NCBI GenBank assembly: GCA_021845865.1
Contig: JAJZVC010000015.1
Location: 1 to 57,902 of the forward strand
Source of the DNA: Pseudomonadota bacterium
Lineage (GTDB): Bacteria > Pseudomonadota > Gammaproteobacteria > Burkholderiales > UBA9220
Length of the DNA stretch: 57,902 nucleotides
Direction of reading: 5' to 3'
Shown: in pieces, positions 1 through 9,465 of the stretch
How positions within the stretch are numbered: position 1 is the first letter of the stretch
How the letters are laid out: every line of letters begins with the position of its first letter
Notes under the pieces: generated by a model
What the model was told of the DNA's origin: nothing
Databases searched by the model: none
Seen by the model: the letters and a program-made list of their open reading frames with translations, nothing else
Program-made: the position numbers and the translations under genes

Positions 1-196
<196 letters not shown>

Positions 197-207
197 TTCA
201 TGTTAAC

Positions 208-227
208 GCGGCGGGGCAACCCGCCGC
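208..227 (+). other. 8-bp GC-only hairpin with GCAA tetraloop between tuf and rpsJ
   Basis: Arms 208-215 and 220-227 pair perfectly (GCGGCGGG with CCCGCCGC) around a GNRA-type GCAA loop. There is no long T-run after it, only CTCGCTCTTT, so it is more likely a partial attenuator, processing site or mRNA stabiliser than a full terminator. Confidence 0.6.
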
Positions 228-247
228 CTCGCTCTTTGGGAAAAATC

Positions 248-556
248 ATGCAAAGCCAGAAAATCCGCATCCGTCTGAAGGCCTTCGACTATCGTCTGAT
301 CGACCAATCCGCCCTGGAAATCGTCGAGACCGCCAAGCGCACCGGCGCCGTGGTCAAGGGTCCCGTGCCTCTTCCCACCCGCATCGAGCGCTTTGATATC
401 CTGCGTTCCCCTCACGTCAACAAGACCTCCCGGGATCAGCTGGAAATTCGCACCCACTTGCGCCTGATGGATATCATCGATCCCACCGACAAGACCGTCG
501 ATGCCCTGATGAAACTCGATCTGCCGGCAGGGGTAGACGTAGAGATCAAACTGTAA
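248..556 (+). CDS. rpsJ: 30S ribosomal protein S10
   Basis: This 102-residue protein is S10, a head protein of the small subunit that also acts as NusE in transcription antitermination. It begins [16 protein letters not shown] and contains the family segment [12 protein letters not shown]. The ATG at 248 was chosen because it gives the family length and follows GGGAAAAATC; an upstream in-frame ATG at 200 would add 16 unrelated residues and overlap the hairpin. It opens the S10 operon. A 103-base gap with two hairpins separates it from rplC, which is wider than other gaps in the operon. Confidence 0.97.
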   Translation: MQSQKIRIRLKAFDYRLIDQSALEIVETAKRTGAVVKGPVPLPTRIERFDILRSPHVNKTSRDQLEIRTHLRLMDIIDPTDKTVDALMKLDLPAGVDVEIKL

Positions 557-580
557 TAGAATCTCGCACTTTTCCGAATG

Positions 581-639
581 GCGGGCCGGAATATCGGCCC
601 GCGATTTGATTTAAACATTGCCGGTCAATCGTAACCGGC
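581..639 (+). promoter_or_regulatory. two hairpins in the rpsJ-rplC spacer
   Basis: Hairpin one pairs 581-588 with 595-602 (GCGGGCCG / CGGCCCGC, loop GAATAT) and is followed by a T-rich stretch. Hairpin two pairs 620-625 with 634-639 (GCCGGT / ACCGGC). They lie in an otherwise featureless 103-base spacer. They could be an attenuator or a leader for ribosomal-protein feedback; in E. coli the L4-controlled leader lies upstream of rpsJ, so a function here is inference. Confidence 0.45.
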
Positions 640-659
640 CCTGGTAAAAGGAAAGAACG

Positions 660-1298
660 ATGAGTATCGGACTTGTCGGTCGCAAGATTGGCATGACCCG
701 CATTTTCACCGAGGACGGCCTGTCCGTGCCGGTGACCGTGCTGGAAATGACCAGCAATCGCGTGGCCCAAATCAAGACCCCCGAGACCGACGGTTATTCC
801 GCCGTCCAACTCGCCTACGGCACTCGCCGTGCCTCCCGTGTGACCAAATCCCTGGCTGGGCACTTCGCCAAGACTGGCGTTGAAGCAGCCGCCGGCCTCA
901 AGGAATTCCGCGTCGACAATACCGCTGAATATCAGTCCGGCCAGGCTGTCGGCGTTGAGATTTTCCAGGTCGGCCAACTAGTGGATATCACCGGTACCTC
1001 CAAGGGTAAAGGTTTTGCCGGCTCCATCAAGCGCCACAACTTCAGCTCCAACCGCGCCAGCCACGGTAACTCCGTGACGACCCGTGCTCCTGGTTCCATT
1101 GGCATGGCCCAGGACCCCGGTCGTGTTTTCCCCGGCAAGCGCATGGCGGGTCATCTGGGTGCTGAAAAGAGCACCATGCAGAACCTGGAAATCGTGCGCA
1201 TCGATACCGAGCGCCAGCTGTTGCTGGTCAAGGGGGCTGTTCCCGGCTCCAAGGGCGGTGATGTCGTGATTCGTCCGAGTGTGAAGGCAGGTGCGTGA
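660..1298 (+). CDS. rplC: 50S ribosomal protein L3
   Basis: This 212-residue protein is L3, an early-assembly protein near the peptidyl transferase centre. It starts [16 protein letters not shown], the family hallmark, and holds the central loop [21 protein letters not shown] that reaches into 23S rRNA. AAAGGAAAGAACG precedes the ATG. Its stop overlaps the rplD start by one base (TGATG), so the two are translationally coupled. Confidence 0.97.
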   Translation: MSIGLVGRKIGMTRIFTEDGLSVPVTVLEMTSNRVAQIKTPETDGYSAVQLAYGTRRASRVTKSLAGHFAKTGVEAAAGLKEFRVDNTAEYQSGQAVGVEIFQVGQLVDITGTSKGKGFAGSIKRHNFSSNRASHGNSVTTRAPGSIGMAQDPGRVFPGKRMAGHLGAEKSTMQNLEIVRIDTERQLLLVKGAVPGSKGGDVVIRPSVKAGA

Positions 1299-1918
1299 TG
1301 GAACTGAAACTGATCAACGATAAAGGCGAGGCCGCCTCCAGCGTGTCGGTGTCCGATACTCTTTTCGGCCGTGAATTCAACGAGGACCTGGTGCATCAGA
1401 TCGTGACCGCTTACCGCGCCAATGCGCGCAGCGGCAACCGTGCCCAGAAGGACCGTTCCGAAGTTAGCCATACCACTCACAAGCCTTGGCGTCAGAAGGG
1501 TACCGGTCGCGCCCGTTCCGGTATGTCCTCCAGTCCTCTGTGGCGTGGCGGTGGTAAGACCTTCCCCAATAGCCCGGAAGAAAACTTCTCCCAGAAGGTG
1601 AACAAGAAGATGTTCCGCGCTGGCATGAGCTCCATTCTCTCCGAGCTGGCTCGCCAGGGTCGTCTGGCTGTGGTCGAGAGCCTCAAGCTGGATGCGCCCA
1701 AGACCAAGCAGCTGGCCGAGAAGCTCAAGGGTATGGGCATGAAGGATGTCCTGATCGTTACCGACGAGCTGGACGACAATCTGTATCTCTCTTCGCGCAA
1801 CCTCGCCAACGTGATGGTTGTGGAGCCGCACTACGCTGATCCTGTCAGCCTGGTCCATTTCTCCAACGTGCTGATGACGCGCGAAGCGGTCAAGAAATTC
1901 GAGGAGTGGCTGGCATGA
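1298..1918 (+). CDS. rplD: 50S ribosomal protein L4
   Basis: L4 (206 residues) binds 23S rRNA, lines the exit tunnel, and in enterobacteria represses the S10 operon. The loop motif [25 protein letters not shown] is visible near residues 60-85. The ATG at 1298 overlaps the rplC stop; a GTG at 1295 is in frame but less likely. It ends in an ATGA overlap with rplW. Confidence 0.97.
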   Translation: MELKLINDKGEAASSVSVSDTLFGREFNEDLVHQIVTAYRANARSGNRAQKDRSEVSHTTHKPWRQKGTGRARSGMSSSPLWRGGGKTFPNSPEENFSQKVNKKMFRAGMSSILSELARQGRLAVVESLKLDAPKTKQLAEKLKGMGMKDVLIVTDELDDNLYLSSRNLANVMVVEPHYADPVSLVHFSNVLMTREAVKKFEEWLA

Positions 1919-2226
1919 CGACTGCGAAATTTAGTGATGAGCGCCTGATGCAGGTGCTGCTTGCCCCGGTGGTGTCCGAAAAGAGCACCATGGTGGCCGA
2001 CAAGAACGAGCAGATCGCCTTCAAGGTGCTTTCCGATGCGACCAAACCCGAAGTTAAGGCCGCGGTTGAGCTGATGTTCAAGGTTCAGGTGGACAAGGTG
2101 TCCGTGACCAACGTCAAGGGCAAGGCCAAGCGCGTGGGTCGTGCCATGGGCCGCCGCAAGGACTGGAAAAAGGCCTATGTGTGCCTCAAGCCTGGCCAGG
2201 AAATCAACTTCACGGCTGGCGAGTAA
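1915..2226 (+). CDS. rplW: 50S ribosomal protein L23
   Basis: L23 (103 residues) sits at the tunnel exit and is the docking site for trigger factor and SRP. The family segments [10 protein letters not shown] and [22 protein letters not shown] are present. The start at 1915 uses the ATGA overlap with rplD; an ATG at 1906 would lie inside rplD and add three residues. Confidence 0.96.
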   Translation: MTTAKFSDERLMQVLLAPVVSEKSTMVADKNEQIAFKVLSDATKPEVKAAVELMFKVQVDKVSVTNVKGKAKRVGRAMGRRKDWKKAYVCLKPGQEINFTAGE

Positions 2227-2238
2227 GGAGAACGGAAA

Positions 2239-3066
2239 ATGCCTATCGTTAAAGTCAAACCTACTTCCGCCGGCCGTCGTTCGCTGGTCAAGGTGGTGAC
2301 GCCCGAGCTGCACAAAGGCGCCCCTTACTCTCCCTTGGTCGAGAAGCAGAGCAAAACCGCCGGTCGTAACGTTCATGGCCGCATCACCACCCGGCACAAG
2401 GGCGGTGGCCACAAACAGCACTATCGCGTGATCGATTTCGTGCGCGCCAAGGATGGCATTCCCGCCAAGGTCGAGCGCCTGGAGTACGATCCCAACCGCA
2501 CCGCGCACATCGCCCTGCTGCTTTACGCAGACGGCGAGCGCCGCTACATCATCGCCCCCAAGGGCGTGACCGTCGGCATGCAGCTGGTGAGCGGTTCCGA
2601 GGCTCCCATCAAGGTCGGCAACACGCTGCCCCTGCGGAATATCCCCGTGGGTACCACCGTTCATTGCATCGAGATGAAGCCTGGCAAGGGTGCTCAGTTG
2701 GCCCGCTCCGCCGGTGCTTCCGTCCAGTTGCTGGCTCGCGAAGGCATATATGCCCAGCTGCGCCTGCGTTCCGGCGAGATTCGCAAGGTTCATATCGATT
2801 GCCGTGCCACTATCGGCGAAGTCGGCAATACCGAGCACAACCTGCGCTCCATCGGCAAGGCCGGCGCCAACCGCTGGCGCGGTATCCGCCCGACGGTTCG
2901 CGGTGTGGCGATGAACCCGGTTGACCACCCCCATGGCGGTGGCGAGGGCAAGACCGCCGCTGGCCGTCATCCTGTGAGTCCGTGGGGTACCCCGACCAAG
3001 GGTTACCGCACCCGTCGCAACAAGCGGACTTCGAACATGATCGTTCGTCGTCGTTATGGGAAATAA
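2239..3066 (+). CDS. rplB: 50S ribosomal protein L2
   Basis: L2 (275 residues) helps join the subunits and is needed for peptidyl transfer. The conserved C-terminal segment [16 protein letters not shown], which holds the histidine important for activity, is present near residue 230, followed by the basic tail. AAGGAGAACGGAAA precedes the ATG. It has the usual family length. Confidence 0.97.
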   Translation: MPIVKVKPTSAGRRSLVKVVTPELHKGAPYSPLVEKQSKTAGRNVHGRITTRHKGGGHKQHYRVIDFVRAKDGIPAKVERLEYDPNRTAHIALLLYADGERRYIIAPKGVTVGMQLVSGSEAPIKVGNTLPLRNIPVGTTVHCIEMKPGKGAQLARSAGASVQLLAREGIYAQLRLRSGEIRKVHIDCRATIGEVGNTEHNLRSIGKAGANRWRGIRPTVRGVAMNPVDHPHGGGEGKTAAGRHPVSPWGTPTKGYRTRRNKRTSNMIVRRRYGK

Positions 3067-3076
3067 GAGGTAAGCT

Positions 3077-3352
3077 ATGGCACGTTCCATTAAAAAGGGC
3101 CCCTTCGTCGACGGTCACCTGCTGAAGAAGGTTGAGGCTGCCCGCGCCACCAACGACAAGCGTCCGATCAAAACTTGGTCTCGCCGCTCCACCGTTCTGC
3201 CCGATTTTGTCGGTCTGACCATCGCCGTGCATAACGGCAAGCAGCACGTGCCTGTGTACGTGAGCGAAAACATGGTTGGTCACAAACTGGGCGAGTTCTC
3301 GCTGACGCGTACCTTCAAGGGTCATGCGGCAGACAAGAAAGCCAAGAAATAA
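3077..3352 (+). CDS. rpsS: 30S ribosomal protein S19
   Basis: S19 (91 residues) lies in the head of the small subunit and contacts S13 and the A-site tRNA. The start [18 protein letters not shown] and the segment [22 protein letters not shown] are diagnostic. It follows rplB by ten bases with an AGAGGTAAGCT ribosome site. Confidence 0.97.
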   Translation: MARSIKKGPFVDGHLLKKVEAARATNDKRPIKTWSRRSTVLPDFVGLTIAVHNGKQHVPVYVSENMVGHKLGEFSLTRTFKGHAADKKAKK

Positions 3353-3363
3353 GGAGAGTGAAG

Positions 3364-3693
3364 ATGCAAGTGTCTGCTATTTTGCGCGGCGCGCGTCTGT
3401 CGGCTCAGAAAGGCCGCTTGGTCGCCGACCAAATCCGTGGCCTGCCCGTGGATAAAGCGCTGAACGTTCTGGCTTTCAGCCCCAAGAAAGGTGCTCAGCT
3501 CATCCAGAAGCTGCTCAACTCGGCCATCGCCAACGCTGAGCATAATGAAGGTGCTGACATCGACGAGTTGAAGGTGAAGACCATCTACGTTGATGAAGGC
3601 GCGGACCTCAAGCGTTTCCGTGCTCGCGCCAAGGGCCGCGGCGCCCGGATTCTGAAACCGACCTGCCACATCACCGTGGTTGTTGGCGACTAA
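3364..3693 (+). CDS. rplV: 50S ribosomal protein L22
   Basis: L22 (109 residues) lines the exit tunnel; its beta-hairpin loop is a site of macrolide resistance. The family signature runs through [18 protein letters not shown] and the C-terminal [22 protein letters not shown]. The ATG at 3364 follows AAGGAGAGTGAAG at good spacing; a GTG at 3358 lies inside the ribosome site and is unlikely. Confidence 0.96.
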   Translation: MQVSAILRGARLSAQKGRLVADQIRGLPVDKALNVLAFSPKKGAQLIQKLLNSAIANAEHNEGADIDELKVKTIYVDEGADLKRFRARAKGRGARILKPTCHITVVVGD

Positions 3694-3704
3694 AGGAAGA
3701 GAAC

Positions 3705-4406
3705 ATGGGTCAGAAAATCAATCCGATTGGCTTCCGCCTGGGCGTTCTGCGCAACTGGGCCTCCAAGTGGTACGCCAACAGCAAGAACTTCGCCGGCATG
3801 CTGAATGACGACATCAAGGTGCGTGGCTATCTGAAGAAGAAGCTCTCCCACGCTGCCGTCAGCCGCATCGAGATCGAGCGCCCCGCTCGCAACGCCCGCA
3901 TTACCATTCACAGTGCCCGTCCCGGCATCGTGATTGGCAAAAAGGGCGAGGATATCGAGGTGCTCAAGCGCGACCTGCAGCAGATGATGGGCATCCCCGT
4001 CCATGTCAACATCGAGGAAGTGCGCAAGCCCGAGCTGGACGCCACCCTGATCGCCGAAAGCATCGCCAGCCAGCTGGAGAAGCGCGTGATGTTCCGCCGC
4101 GCCATGAAGCGCGCCATGCAGAACGCCATGCGTCTGGGGGCGCAGGGTATCAAGATCATGAGTTCCGGTCGTCTGAACGGTATCGAAATCGCCCGTACCG
4201 AGTGGTACCGCGAAGGCCGTGTGCCCCTGCACACCCTGCGTGCCGACATCGATTATGGCGTTGCCGAGGCCAAGACCACCTATGGCGTGATCGGCATCAA
4301 GGTTTGGGTTTACAAGGGCGACCGCGTGGCCAATGCAGAAGTGGTCGCGCCGGAGCCCGAGAAGAAATCGAGGAAATCGGGAGCGAAAAATGCTGCAGCC
4401 AGCTAA
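3705..4406 (+). CDS. rpsC: 30S ribosomal protein S3
   Basis: S3 (233 residues) guards the mRNA entry channel and has helicase activity with S4 and S5. It begins [13 protein letters not shown], carries the KH motif [13 protein letters not shown] near residue 75, and has the C-terminal [19 protein letters not shown]. The tail after residue 210 is low-complexity and basic. Its last 17 bases overlap the start of rplP in another frame. Confidence 0.97.
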   Translation: MGQKINPIGFRLGVLRNWASKWYANSKNFAGMLNDDIKVRGYLKKKLSHAAVSRIEIERPARNARITIHSARPGIVIGKKGEDIEVLKRDLQQMMGIPVHVNIEEVRKPELDATLIAESIASQLEKRVMFRRAMKRAMQNAMRLGAQGIKIMSSGRLNGIEIARTEWYREGRVPLHTLRADIDYGVAEAKTTYGVIGIKVWVYKGDRVANAEVVAPEPEKKSRKSGAKNAAAS

Positions 4407-4806
4407 ACTGAAATTCCGTAAGCAGCACAAAGGCCGCAACGTTGGCATTGCCACGCGCGGTACCAAGGTCAACTTCGGTGAATTCGGCCTCAAGGCCACC
4501 GGCCGTGGCCGCTTGACTGCCCGTCAGATCGAAGCCGCTCGCCGTGCCATGACCCGTCATATCAAGCGGGGTGGCCGCGTGTGGATTCGCGTGTTCCCGG
4601 ACAAGCCGATTTCCAAGAAACCCGCTGAAGTCCGTATGGGTAACGGTAAGGGCAACCCCGAGTACTTCGTGGCTGAAATCCAGCCCGGCAAGGTGCTGTA
4701 CGAGATGGACGGCGTGGCCGAGGACGTGGCCCGTGAGGCCTTCCGCCTCGCTGCTGCCAAGCTGCCGATTTCGACCATGTTCGTAACCCGTCAGGTAGGA
4801 AGCTGA
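4390..4806 (+). CDS. rplP: 50S ribosomal protein L16
   Basis: L16 (138 residues) lies by the A-site and is essential for tRNA accommodation. It begins [17 protein letters not shown] and includes [28 protein letters not shown]. The start at 4390 lies inside the end of rpsC (17-base overlap), common in this operon; a frame-open extension to 4333 has no family similarity. Confidence 0.97.
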   Translation: MLQPAKLKFRKQHKGRNVGIATRGTKVNFGEFGLKATGRGRLTARQIEAARRAMTRHIKRGGRVWIRVFPDKPISKKPAEVRMGNGKGNPEYFVAEIQPGKVLYEMDGVAEDVAREAFRLAAAKLPISTMFVTRQVGS

Positions 4807-4807
4807 A

Positions 4808-4996
4808 ATGAAAGCCAGTGAATTGAAAGCCAAGTCCCTCGACGAGGTGAAAGGCGAAATTAAAGAACTGCGTCGCGCCCAGTTTGCGCTGCGGATGCAG
4901 ATTGCCACCCAGCAGAGCAACAAGGTCGACCAGCTGCGCAAATTGCGCCGCGATATCGCGCGCGCTAAGACCGTTATCACCGAGAAGGCGAAGTGA
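4808..4996 (+). CDS. rpmC: 50S ribosomal protein L29
   Basis: L29 (62 residues) is a two-helix protein beside L23 at the tunnel exit. It begins [20 protein letters not shown] and has the [12 protein letters not shown] helix. It follows the rplP stop by one base, and the segment GTGATCATG bridges its stop to the rpsQ start. Confidence 0.95.
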   Translation: MKASELKAKSLDEVKGEIKELRRAQFALRMQIATQQSNKVDQLRKLRRDIARAKTVITEKAK

Positions 4997-4998
4997 TC

Positions 4999-5262
4999 AT
5001 GAGCGAACAGAAAATCGTGCGTACCCTGACTGGCCGCGTGGTGAGCGACAAGATGAACAAGACCGTTACGGTTCTGGTGGAGCGCAAGGTCAAGCACCCC
5101 CTGTATGGCAAGATCATCCGTCTCTCCAAGAAATACCATGCCCATGACGAGAACAACGAGTTCCAGGTGGGTGACGTGGTGGAAATCCAGGAATCCCGTC
5201 CGCTCTCCAAAACCAAGAGCTGGAACGTGTCTCGCCTGGTTGAAAAGAATCGCGCTGTTTGA
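4999..5262 (+). CDS. rpsQ: 30S ribosomal protein S17
   Basis: S17 (87 residues) is a primary binder of 16S rRNA with an OB fold. The motif [21 protein letters not shown] and [18 protein letters not shown] are diagnostic. The ATG at 4999 is two bases after the rpmC stop. It closes the S10 operon; a promoter begins two bases after its stop. Confidence 0.96.
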   Translation: MSEQKIVRTLTGRVVSDKMNKTVTVLVERKVKHPLYGKIIRLSKKYHAHDENNEFQVGDVVEIQESRPLSKTKSWNVSRLVEKNRAV

Positions 5263-5263
5263 C

Positions 5264-5292
5264 TTGTAAGTCGATCTGATTGTCAGTATAAT
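5264..5292 (+). promoter_or_regulatory. sigma-70 promoter for the spc operon (rplN onward)
   Basis: TTGTAA at 5264-5269 and the perfect TATAAT at 5287-5292 are separated by exactly 17 bases. A transcript would start near 5299 and carry a 5' leader of about 110 bases before rplN. The -35 box begins immediately after the rpsQ stop codon. It would give the spc genes independent expression. Confidence 0.75.
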
Positions 5293-5310
5293 CACCGCTT
5301 TTTTACCGAA

Positions 5311-5343
5311 GGCCGGTTGCCGTCACTGGCTGGCGACGCGGCC
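5311..5343 (+). promoter_or_regulatory. structured leader ahead of rplN
   Basis: In the leader made by the promoter at 5264-5292, 5311-5315 (GGCCG) pairs with 5339-5343 (CGGCC) and 5316-5321 (GTTGCC) with 5332-5337 (GGCGAC, one G-U pair). The two helices stack into an 11-bp stem with one bulged base. This is the place expected for ribosomal-protein autoregulation, but no known binding site is recognised. Confidence 0.45.
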
Positions 5344-5409
5344 AACCCAAAACTGTCCGTCGAGGTGTGGCCGTTATTACGGTAAGGCGGTATAAGTTGG
5401 AGAGAACGA

Positions 5410-5778
5410 ATGATTCAAATGCAGTCTGTGCTGGACGTCGCAGACAACACTGGTGCGCGTTCCGTGATGTGCATCAAGGTGCTGGGCGGTTCCAAGCGTC
5501 GCTACGCCAACATCGGCGATATCATCAAGGTTAGTATCAAAGACGCCGCTCCCCGCGGCCGGGTCAAGAAGGGCGATGTCTACAATGCCGTGGTGGTTCG
5601 TACCGCCAAGGGTGTTCGCCGTCCTGACGGCTCTCTCGTCAAATTCGATGGCAACGCTGCCGTGCTCCTCAATAACAAGCTGGAGCCGATCGGTACCCGT
5701 ATCTTCGGGCCGGTTACGCGTGAACTGCGTACCGAGCGTTTCATGAAGATCGTTTCCCTCGCGCCCGAAGTTCTGTAA
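5410..5778 (+). CDS. rplN: 50S ribosomal protein L14
   Basis: L14 (122 residues) forms intersubunit bridges and binds the silencing factor RsfS. It begins [28 protein letters not shown] and ends with the conserved [30 protein letters not shown] ribosome site precedes the ATG. It is the first gene behind the spc promoter. Confidence 0.97.
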   Translation: MIQMQSVLDVADNTGARSVMCIKVLGGSKRRYANIGDIIKVSIKDAAPRGRVKKGDVYNAVVVRTAKGVRRPDGSLVKFDGNAAVLLNNKLEPIGTRIFGPVTRELRTERFMKIVSLAPEVL

Positions 5779-5787
5779 GGAGGCATG

Positions 5788-6105
5788 ATGCGCAAGATCC
5801 GCAAAGGCGATGACGTGATCGTTATCGCCGGTAAAGACAAGGGCAAGCGCGGCAATGTGCTGCGTGTCCTGGATAGCGATCAGTTGTTGGTCGAAGGTGT
5901 GAATAAAGTCAAGAAGCACCAGAAGCCTAATCCCATGAAGGGTCAGGCGGGTGGCATTATCGAAAAAGAAATGCCGATTCATGTTTCCAACGTCGCCATG
6001 TTCAATCCCGCGCTCAAGAAAGCCGATCGCGTTGGGGTGAGGGTGCTGGAAGACGGCCGCAAGGTTCGTGTCTTCAAGTCCAACGGCGAAATGATTGACG
6101 CGTAA
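5788..6105 (+). CDS. rplX: 50S ribosomal protein L24
   Basis: L24 (105 residues) starts 50S assembly. A KOW motif is visible at [21 protein letters not shown] near the start. Two adjacent ATGs exist (5785 and 5788). AAGGAGG at 5777-5783 sits only one base from the first, so 5788 is favoured; the choice changes one residue. Confidence 0.95.
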   Translation: MRKIRKGDDVIVIAGKDKGKRGNVLRVLDSDQLLVEGVNKVKKHQKPNPMKGQAGGIIEKEMPIHVSNVAMFNPALKKADRVGVRVLEDGRKVRVFKSNGEMIDA

Positions 6106-6115
6106 GAGGTCCGGA

Positions 6116-6655
6116 ATGGCTCGTTTGGAAGAATTCTACAAGACGACCGTGGTCAAGCAGCTGATGGATCAGTTCGGCTACAAGTCTGCGATGGAAGTGC
6201 CTCGTATCGAGAAAATCACCCTGAACATGGGTGTGGGCGAGGCGGTGGCTGACAAGAAGGTGATGGAGTTCGCCGTGGGCGATATGGAGAAGATCGCTGG
6301 CCAGAAGCCGGTGGTGACCAAGTCCCGCAAGTCCATTGCCGGCTTCAAGATTCGTGAGGGTTATCCCATCGGCTGCATGGTGACCCTGCGCCGTCAGCGC
6401 ATGTACGAGTTTCTGGATCGCCTGATCAATATTGCCATGCCCCGTGTGCGTGACTTCCGTGGCTTGTCCAATAAGTCCTTCGATGGTCGCGGCAACTACA
6501 ACATGGGCGTGAAAGAGCAGATCATTTTCCCTGAGGTCGAGTACGACAAGATCGACGCGCTGCGCGGTATGAACATTACCATTACCACCAGTGCCAAGAC
6601 TGACGACGAAGCGCGCGCGCTGCTGGCCGCCTTCAAATTCCCGATTAAGAACTGA
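6116..6655 (+). CDS. rplE: 50S ribosomal protein L5
   Basis: L5 (179 residues, the family length) binds 5S rRNA and contacts the P-site tRNA. Diagnostic segments are [16 protein letters not shown] and LPRVRDFRG-like [20 protein letters not shown]. The ATG at 6116 follows AGAGGTCCGGA; an open extension to 6095 overlaps rplX and is not conserved. Confidence 0.97.
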   Translation: MARLEEFYKTTVVKQLMDQFGYKSAMEVPRIEKITLNMGVGEAVADKKVMEFAVGDMEKIAGQKPVVTKSRKSIAGFKIREGYPIGCMVTLRRQRMYEFLDRLINIAMPRVRDFRGLSNKSFDGRGNYNMGVKEQIIFPEVEYDKIDALRGMNITITTSAKTDDEARALLAAFKFPIKN

Positions 6656-6662
6656 GGTTGAA

Positions 6663-6968
6663 ATGGCGAAGACATCCCTGATCAATCGCGAACTGAAGCG
6701 CCGCGCCACGGTTAAGAAGTATGCCGCGAAGCGCGCCGAGCTGAAGGCCATTATGAACAACGTCAAGCTGAGTGACGAAGAGCGTATGGCTGCTCGCATT
6801 AAGTTTCAGAGTCTGCCCCGCAACGCCAGTCCGGTGCGCCTGCGTAATCGCTGCACCATGACCGGTCGTCCCCGCGGTGTGTTCCGCAAATTCGGCTTGG
6901 CACGCGGTAAGCTGCGTCAGCTGGCCATGCACGGTGAGATCCCTGGCGTGATCAAGGCCAGTTGGTAA
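6663..6968 (+). CDS. rpsN: 30S ribosomal protein S14
   Basis: S14 (101 residues) is a head protein of the small subunit. It is the long, zinc-free (C-minus) form: the zinc knuckle of short S14 is absent, with [20 protein letters not shown] in place. The ATG at 6663 follows GAGGTTGAA. An open extension to 6591 overlaps rplE. Confidence 0.96.
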   Translation: MAKTSLINRELKRRATVKKYAAKRAELKAIMNNVKLSDEERMAARIKFQSLPRNASPVRLRNRCTMTGRPRGVFRKFGLARGKLRQLAMHGEIPGVIKASW

Positions 6969-6983
6969 CGGGAGTTAACGACG

Positions 6984-7379
6984 ATGAGTATGAGTGATCC
7001 CATCGCAGATATGCTGACGCGCATCCGCAACGCGCATCAGACTGAGAAAGTATCGGTTGCGATGCCCTCTTCCAACCTGAAGAAGGCCATTGCCACCGTG
7101 CTGAAGGATGAAGGTTATATCGAGGATTTCGCTGTAACCGACGAGGCTGGCAAGGCAAAGCTTGAGATTAAACTCAAGTATTACGCTGGTCGCCCTGTGA
7201 TTGAACGGCTGGAACGCGTCAGTCGCCCCGGTCTGCGCATCTACAAGGGCAGCAAGGATATGCCCAAGGTGATGAACGGTTTGGGCGTGGCCATTATGTC
7301 CACCTCCAAGGGTGTGATGACCGACCGCAATGCGCGTGCTGCCGGTATCGGCGGCGAAGTGCTGTGCATTGTCGCTTAA
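6984..7379 (+). CDS. rpsH: 30S ribosomal protein S8
   Basis: S8 (131 residues) organises the central domain of 16S rRNA and in E. coli represses the spc operon. It begins [18 protein letters not shown] and ends with the conserved [37 protein letters not shown] precedes the ATG; the next in-frame ATG at 6990 is a weaker option. Confidence 0.97.
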   Translation: MSMSDPIADMLTRIRNAHQTEKVSVAMPSSNLKKAIATVLKDEGYIEDFAVTDEAGKAKLEIKLKYYAGRPVIERLERVSRPGLRIYKGSKDMPKVMNGLGVAIMSTSKGVMTDRNARAAGIGGEVLCIVA

Positions 7380-7390
7380 CGAGGTGAGTC

Positions 7391-7921
7391 ATGTCCCGTA
7401 TTGCTAAGAATCCAATCAAGCTGCCGGCGGGTGTCGAGGTGACTCTGGGCGACGAAATCGTCGTCAAGGGCCCCTTGGGAACCCTGAAGCAGAAAGCAAG
7501 CAAAGACGTCGAAGTGGTGAAGAACGACGGCGAGATCCAGTGCCGTGCCGTCGGCGACAGCATCCAGGCCAAGGCCATGTCCGGCACCATGCGTGCCCTG
7601 CTGGCCAACATGGTTGCCGGCGTTTCCAAGGGCTTCGAGCGCAAGCTGACCCTGGTGGGCGTGGGATACCGTGCCCAGGCTCAGGGCGACAAGCTGAACC
7701 TGTCCCTCGGCTTCTCGCATCCGGTTGAGCACAAAATGCCCGCGGGCATTAAGGTTGAGACCCCGAGTCAGACGGAAATCGTTCTGAAGGGTATCGATAA
7801 ACAGGCGGTTGGTCAGGTCGCTGCTGAGATTCGCGCCTATCGCGAACCCGAACCCTACAAGGGCAAGGGCGTGCGCTATGCCGACGAGGTGGTGATTCTG
7901 AAGGAAACCAAGAAGAAATAA
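7391..7921 (+). CDS. rplF: 50S ribosomal protein L6
   Basis: L6 (176 residues) lies near the factor-binding site and the sarcin-ricin loop. It starts [17 protein letters not shown] and carries the C-terminal signature [16 protein letters not shown]. Spacing to rpsH is 11 bases with a GAGGTGAGTC ribosome site. Confidence 0.97.
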   Translation: MSRIAKNPIKLPAGVEVTLGDEIVVKGPLGTLKQKASKDVEVVKNDGEIQCRAVGDSIQAKAMSGTMRALLANMVAGVSKGFERKLTLVGVGYRAQAQGDKLNLSLGFSHPVEHKMPAGIKVETPSQTEIVLKGIDKQAVGQVAAEIRAYREPEPYKGKGVRYADEVVILKETKKK

Positions 7922-7932
7922 GAGGTTGACGA

Positions 7933-8286
7933 ATGGATAAGAATCAAGCTCGTTTGCGCAGGGCACGTAAAACCCGTGCCAAGATTGCGGAGTTGAAAGT
8001 TAACCGTCTTACGGTTTTCCGTAGCAACAGCCATATCTATGCGCAGGTTATTGATGCTAGCGGCAGCAAGGTTTTGGCTAGCGCTTCTACCGTGGAAAAG
8101 GATCTCAAAGCCGAGATCGCCAACGGCGGCAATATCGCTGCTGCTGCCGCAGTCGGCAAGCGCATCGCTGAAAAGGCGAAGCAGGCCGGCGTCGAGCAAG
8201 TGGCTTTCGACCGTGCAGGCTATCGCTACCATGGCCGTATCAAGGCCCTGGCTGACGCTGCCCGCGAAAACGGCCTCGTGTTCTAA
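7933..8286 (+). CDS. rplR: 50S ribosomal protein L18
   Basis: L18 (117 residues) binds 5S rRNA with L5 and L25. It has the basic N-terminus [12 protein letters not shown], the segment [17 protein letters not shown], and the C-terminal [34 protein letters not shown] precedes the ATG. Confidence 0.97.
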   Translation: MDKNQARLRRARKTRAKIAELKVNRLTVFRSNSHIYAQVIDASGSKVLASASTVEKDLKAEIANGGNIAAAAAVGKRIAEKAKQAGVEQVAFDRAGYRYHGRIKALADAARENGLVF

Positions 8287-8305
8287 AGATTAGGGACAAA
8301 GAGAA

Positions 8306-8812
8306 ATGGCTAAAGTAGAAGTCGAAGAGCGCGGCGACGGTCTGCGCGAAAAGATGATCGCAGTCAACCGTGTCACCAAAGTGGTGAAGGGTGGCCGCAT
8401 TATGAGTTTCGCCGCTCTCACGGTGGTGGGCGATGGCGAGGGCGGTATCGGCATGGGCAAGGGCAAGGCGCGCGAGGTTCCCGCTGCCGTCCAGAAGGCC
8501 ATGGACGAGGCCCGCCGCGGCATGGTCAAGGTTTCGCTGAAGAATGGCACGCTGCACCACGCTGTTGTTGGTCAGCACGGTGCTGCCAAAGTGCTGATCC
8601 AGCCTGCCTCCGAAGGTACCGGTATTATCGCTGGCGGTCCGATGCGTGCGGTTTTCGAAGTGATGGGCGTGCACAACGTTCTTGCCAAGTGCATCGGTTC
8701 CACCAATCCCTACAACGTGGTGCGCGCCACCATCAAGGGCTTGGCTTCCATGAATACGCCGTCCGAAGTGGCGGCCAAGCGTGGCAAGTCCGTTGAAGAG
8801 ATTATGGGGTAA
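8306..8812 (+). CDS. rpsE: 30S ribosomal protein S5
   Basis: S5 (168 residues) takes part in mRNA unwinding and decoding fidelity. Diagnostic parts are the double-stranded-RNA-binding-like [24 protein letters not shown] and [20 protein letters not shown]. The C-terminal helix [11 protein letters not shown] is present. It precedes rpmD by five bases. Confidence 0.97.
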   Translation: MAKVEVEERGDGLREKMIAVNRVTKVVKGGRIMSFAALTVVGDGEGGIGMGKGKAREVPAAVQKAMDEARRGMVKVSLKNGTLHHAVVGQHGAAKVLIQPASEGTGIIAGGPMRAVFEVMGVHNVLAKCIGSTNPYNVVRATIKGLASMNTPSEVAAKRGKSVEEIMG

Positions 8813-8817
8813 TTGAA

Positions 8818-9015
8818 ATGGCTAAGTCCAAGCAGAAAAAAATGCTCAAGGTGACTCTGGTCAAGAGCCTGATCGGGACCCAGGATTTCCATCGTCTGAG
8901 CGTGCGCGGCCTCGGTTTGCGCCGCCTGAACCAGACCGTTGAGGTGGAGGATACTCCTTCCGTTCGCGGCATGATCCAACGGGCGAACTTTCTCCTGAAG
9001 TGCGAGGGACTGTAA
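8818..9015 (+). CDS. rpmD: 50S ribosomal protein L30
   Basis: L30 (65 residues) is a small late-assembly protein. The family fold is clear from [27 protein letters not shown] and a C-terminal [17 protein letters not shown]. It is followed after one base by rplO. Confidence 0.95.
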   Translation: MAKSKQKKMLKVTLVKSLIGTQDFHRLSVRGLGLRRLNQTVEVEDTPSVRGMIQRANFLLKCEGL

Positions 9016-9016
9016 C

Positions 9017-9451
9017 ATGCGTCTGAATACCATCAAGCCCGCCGAGGGCAGCAAGCACGCCAAGCGTCGCGTCGGTCGCGGTATTGGCAGCGGACTTGGA
9101 AAAACGGCTGGTCGCGGCCACAAAGGTCAGAAATCCCGCTCCGGCGGCTTCCATAAGGTCGGCTTTGAGGGCGGCCAGATGCCCCTGCAGCGTCGTCTGC
9201 CCAAGCGTGGCTTTGTTTCCATGAAACAGGGCATGACTGCCGAAGTCCGTCTTTCTGATTTGGATAAGCTCCCGGTTGACGCCGTTGATTTGCTGGTGCT
9301 GAAGCAGGCCGGTTTGATTTCCCAGTCTGCCGCGGCTGCGAAAGTCGTGCTGGCCGGTGAGATCAAGCGCGCGGTCACCCTGCAGGGGGTTCGCGCCACC
9401 AAGGGTGCGCTGGCCGCTATCGAAGCTGCCGGTGGCAAGATCGCCGAGTAA
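9017..9451 (+). CDS. rplO: 50S ribosomal protein L15
   Basis: L15 (144 residues) is a late-assembly protein with a long basic extended N-terminus ([23 protein letters not shown]). The C-terminal globular part runs from residue 70. It is followed after 14 bases by secY, the normal arrangement. Confidence 0.97.
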   Translation: MRLNTIKPAEGSKHAKRRVGRGIGSGLGKTAGRGHKGQKSRSGGFHKVGFEGGQMPLQRRLPKRGFVSMKQGMTAEVRLSDLDKLPVDAVDLLVLKQAGLISQSAAAAKVVLAGEIKRAVTLQGVRATKGALAAIEAAGGKIAE

Positions 9452-9465
9452 CTTAAGGGTTCGTC

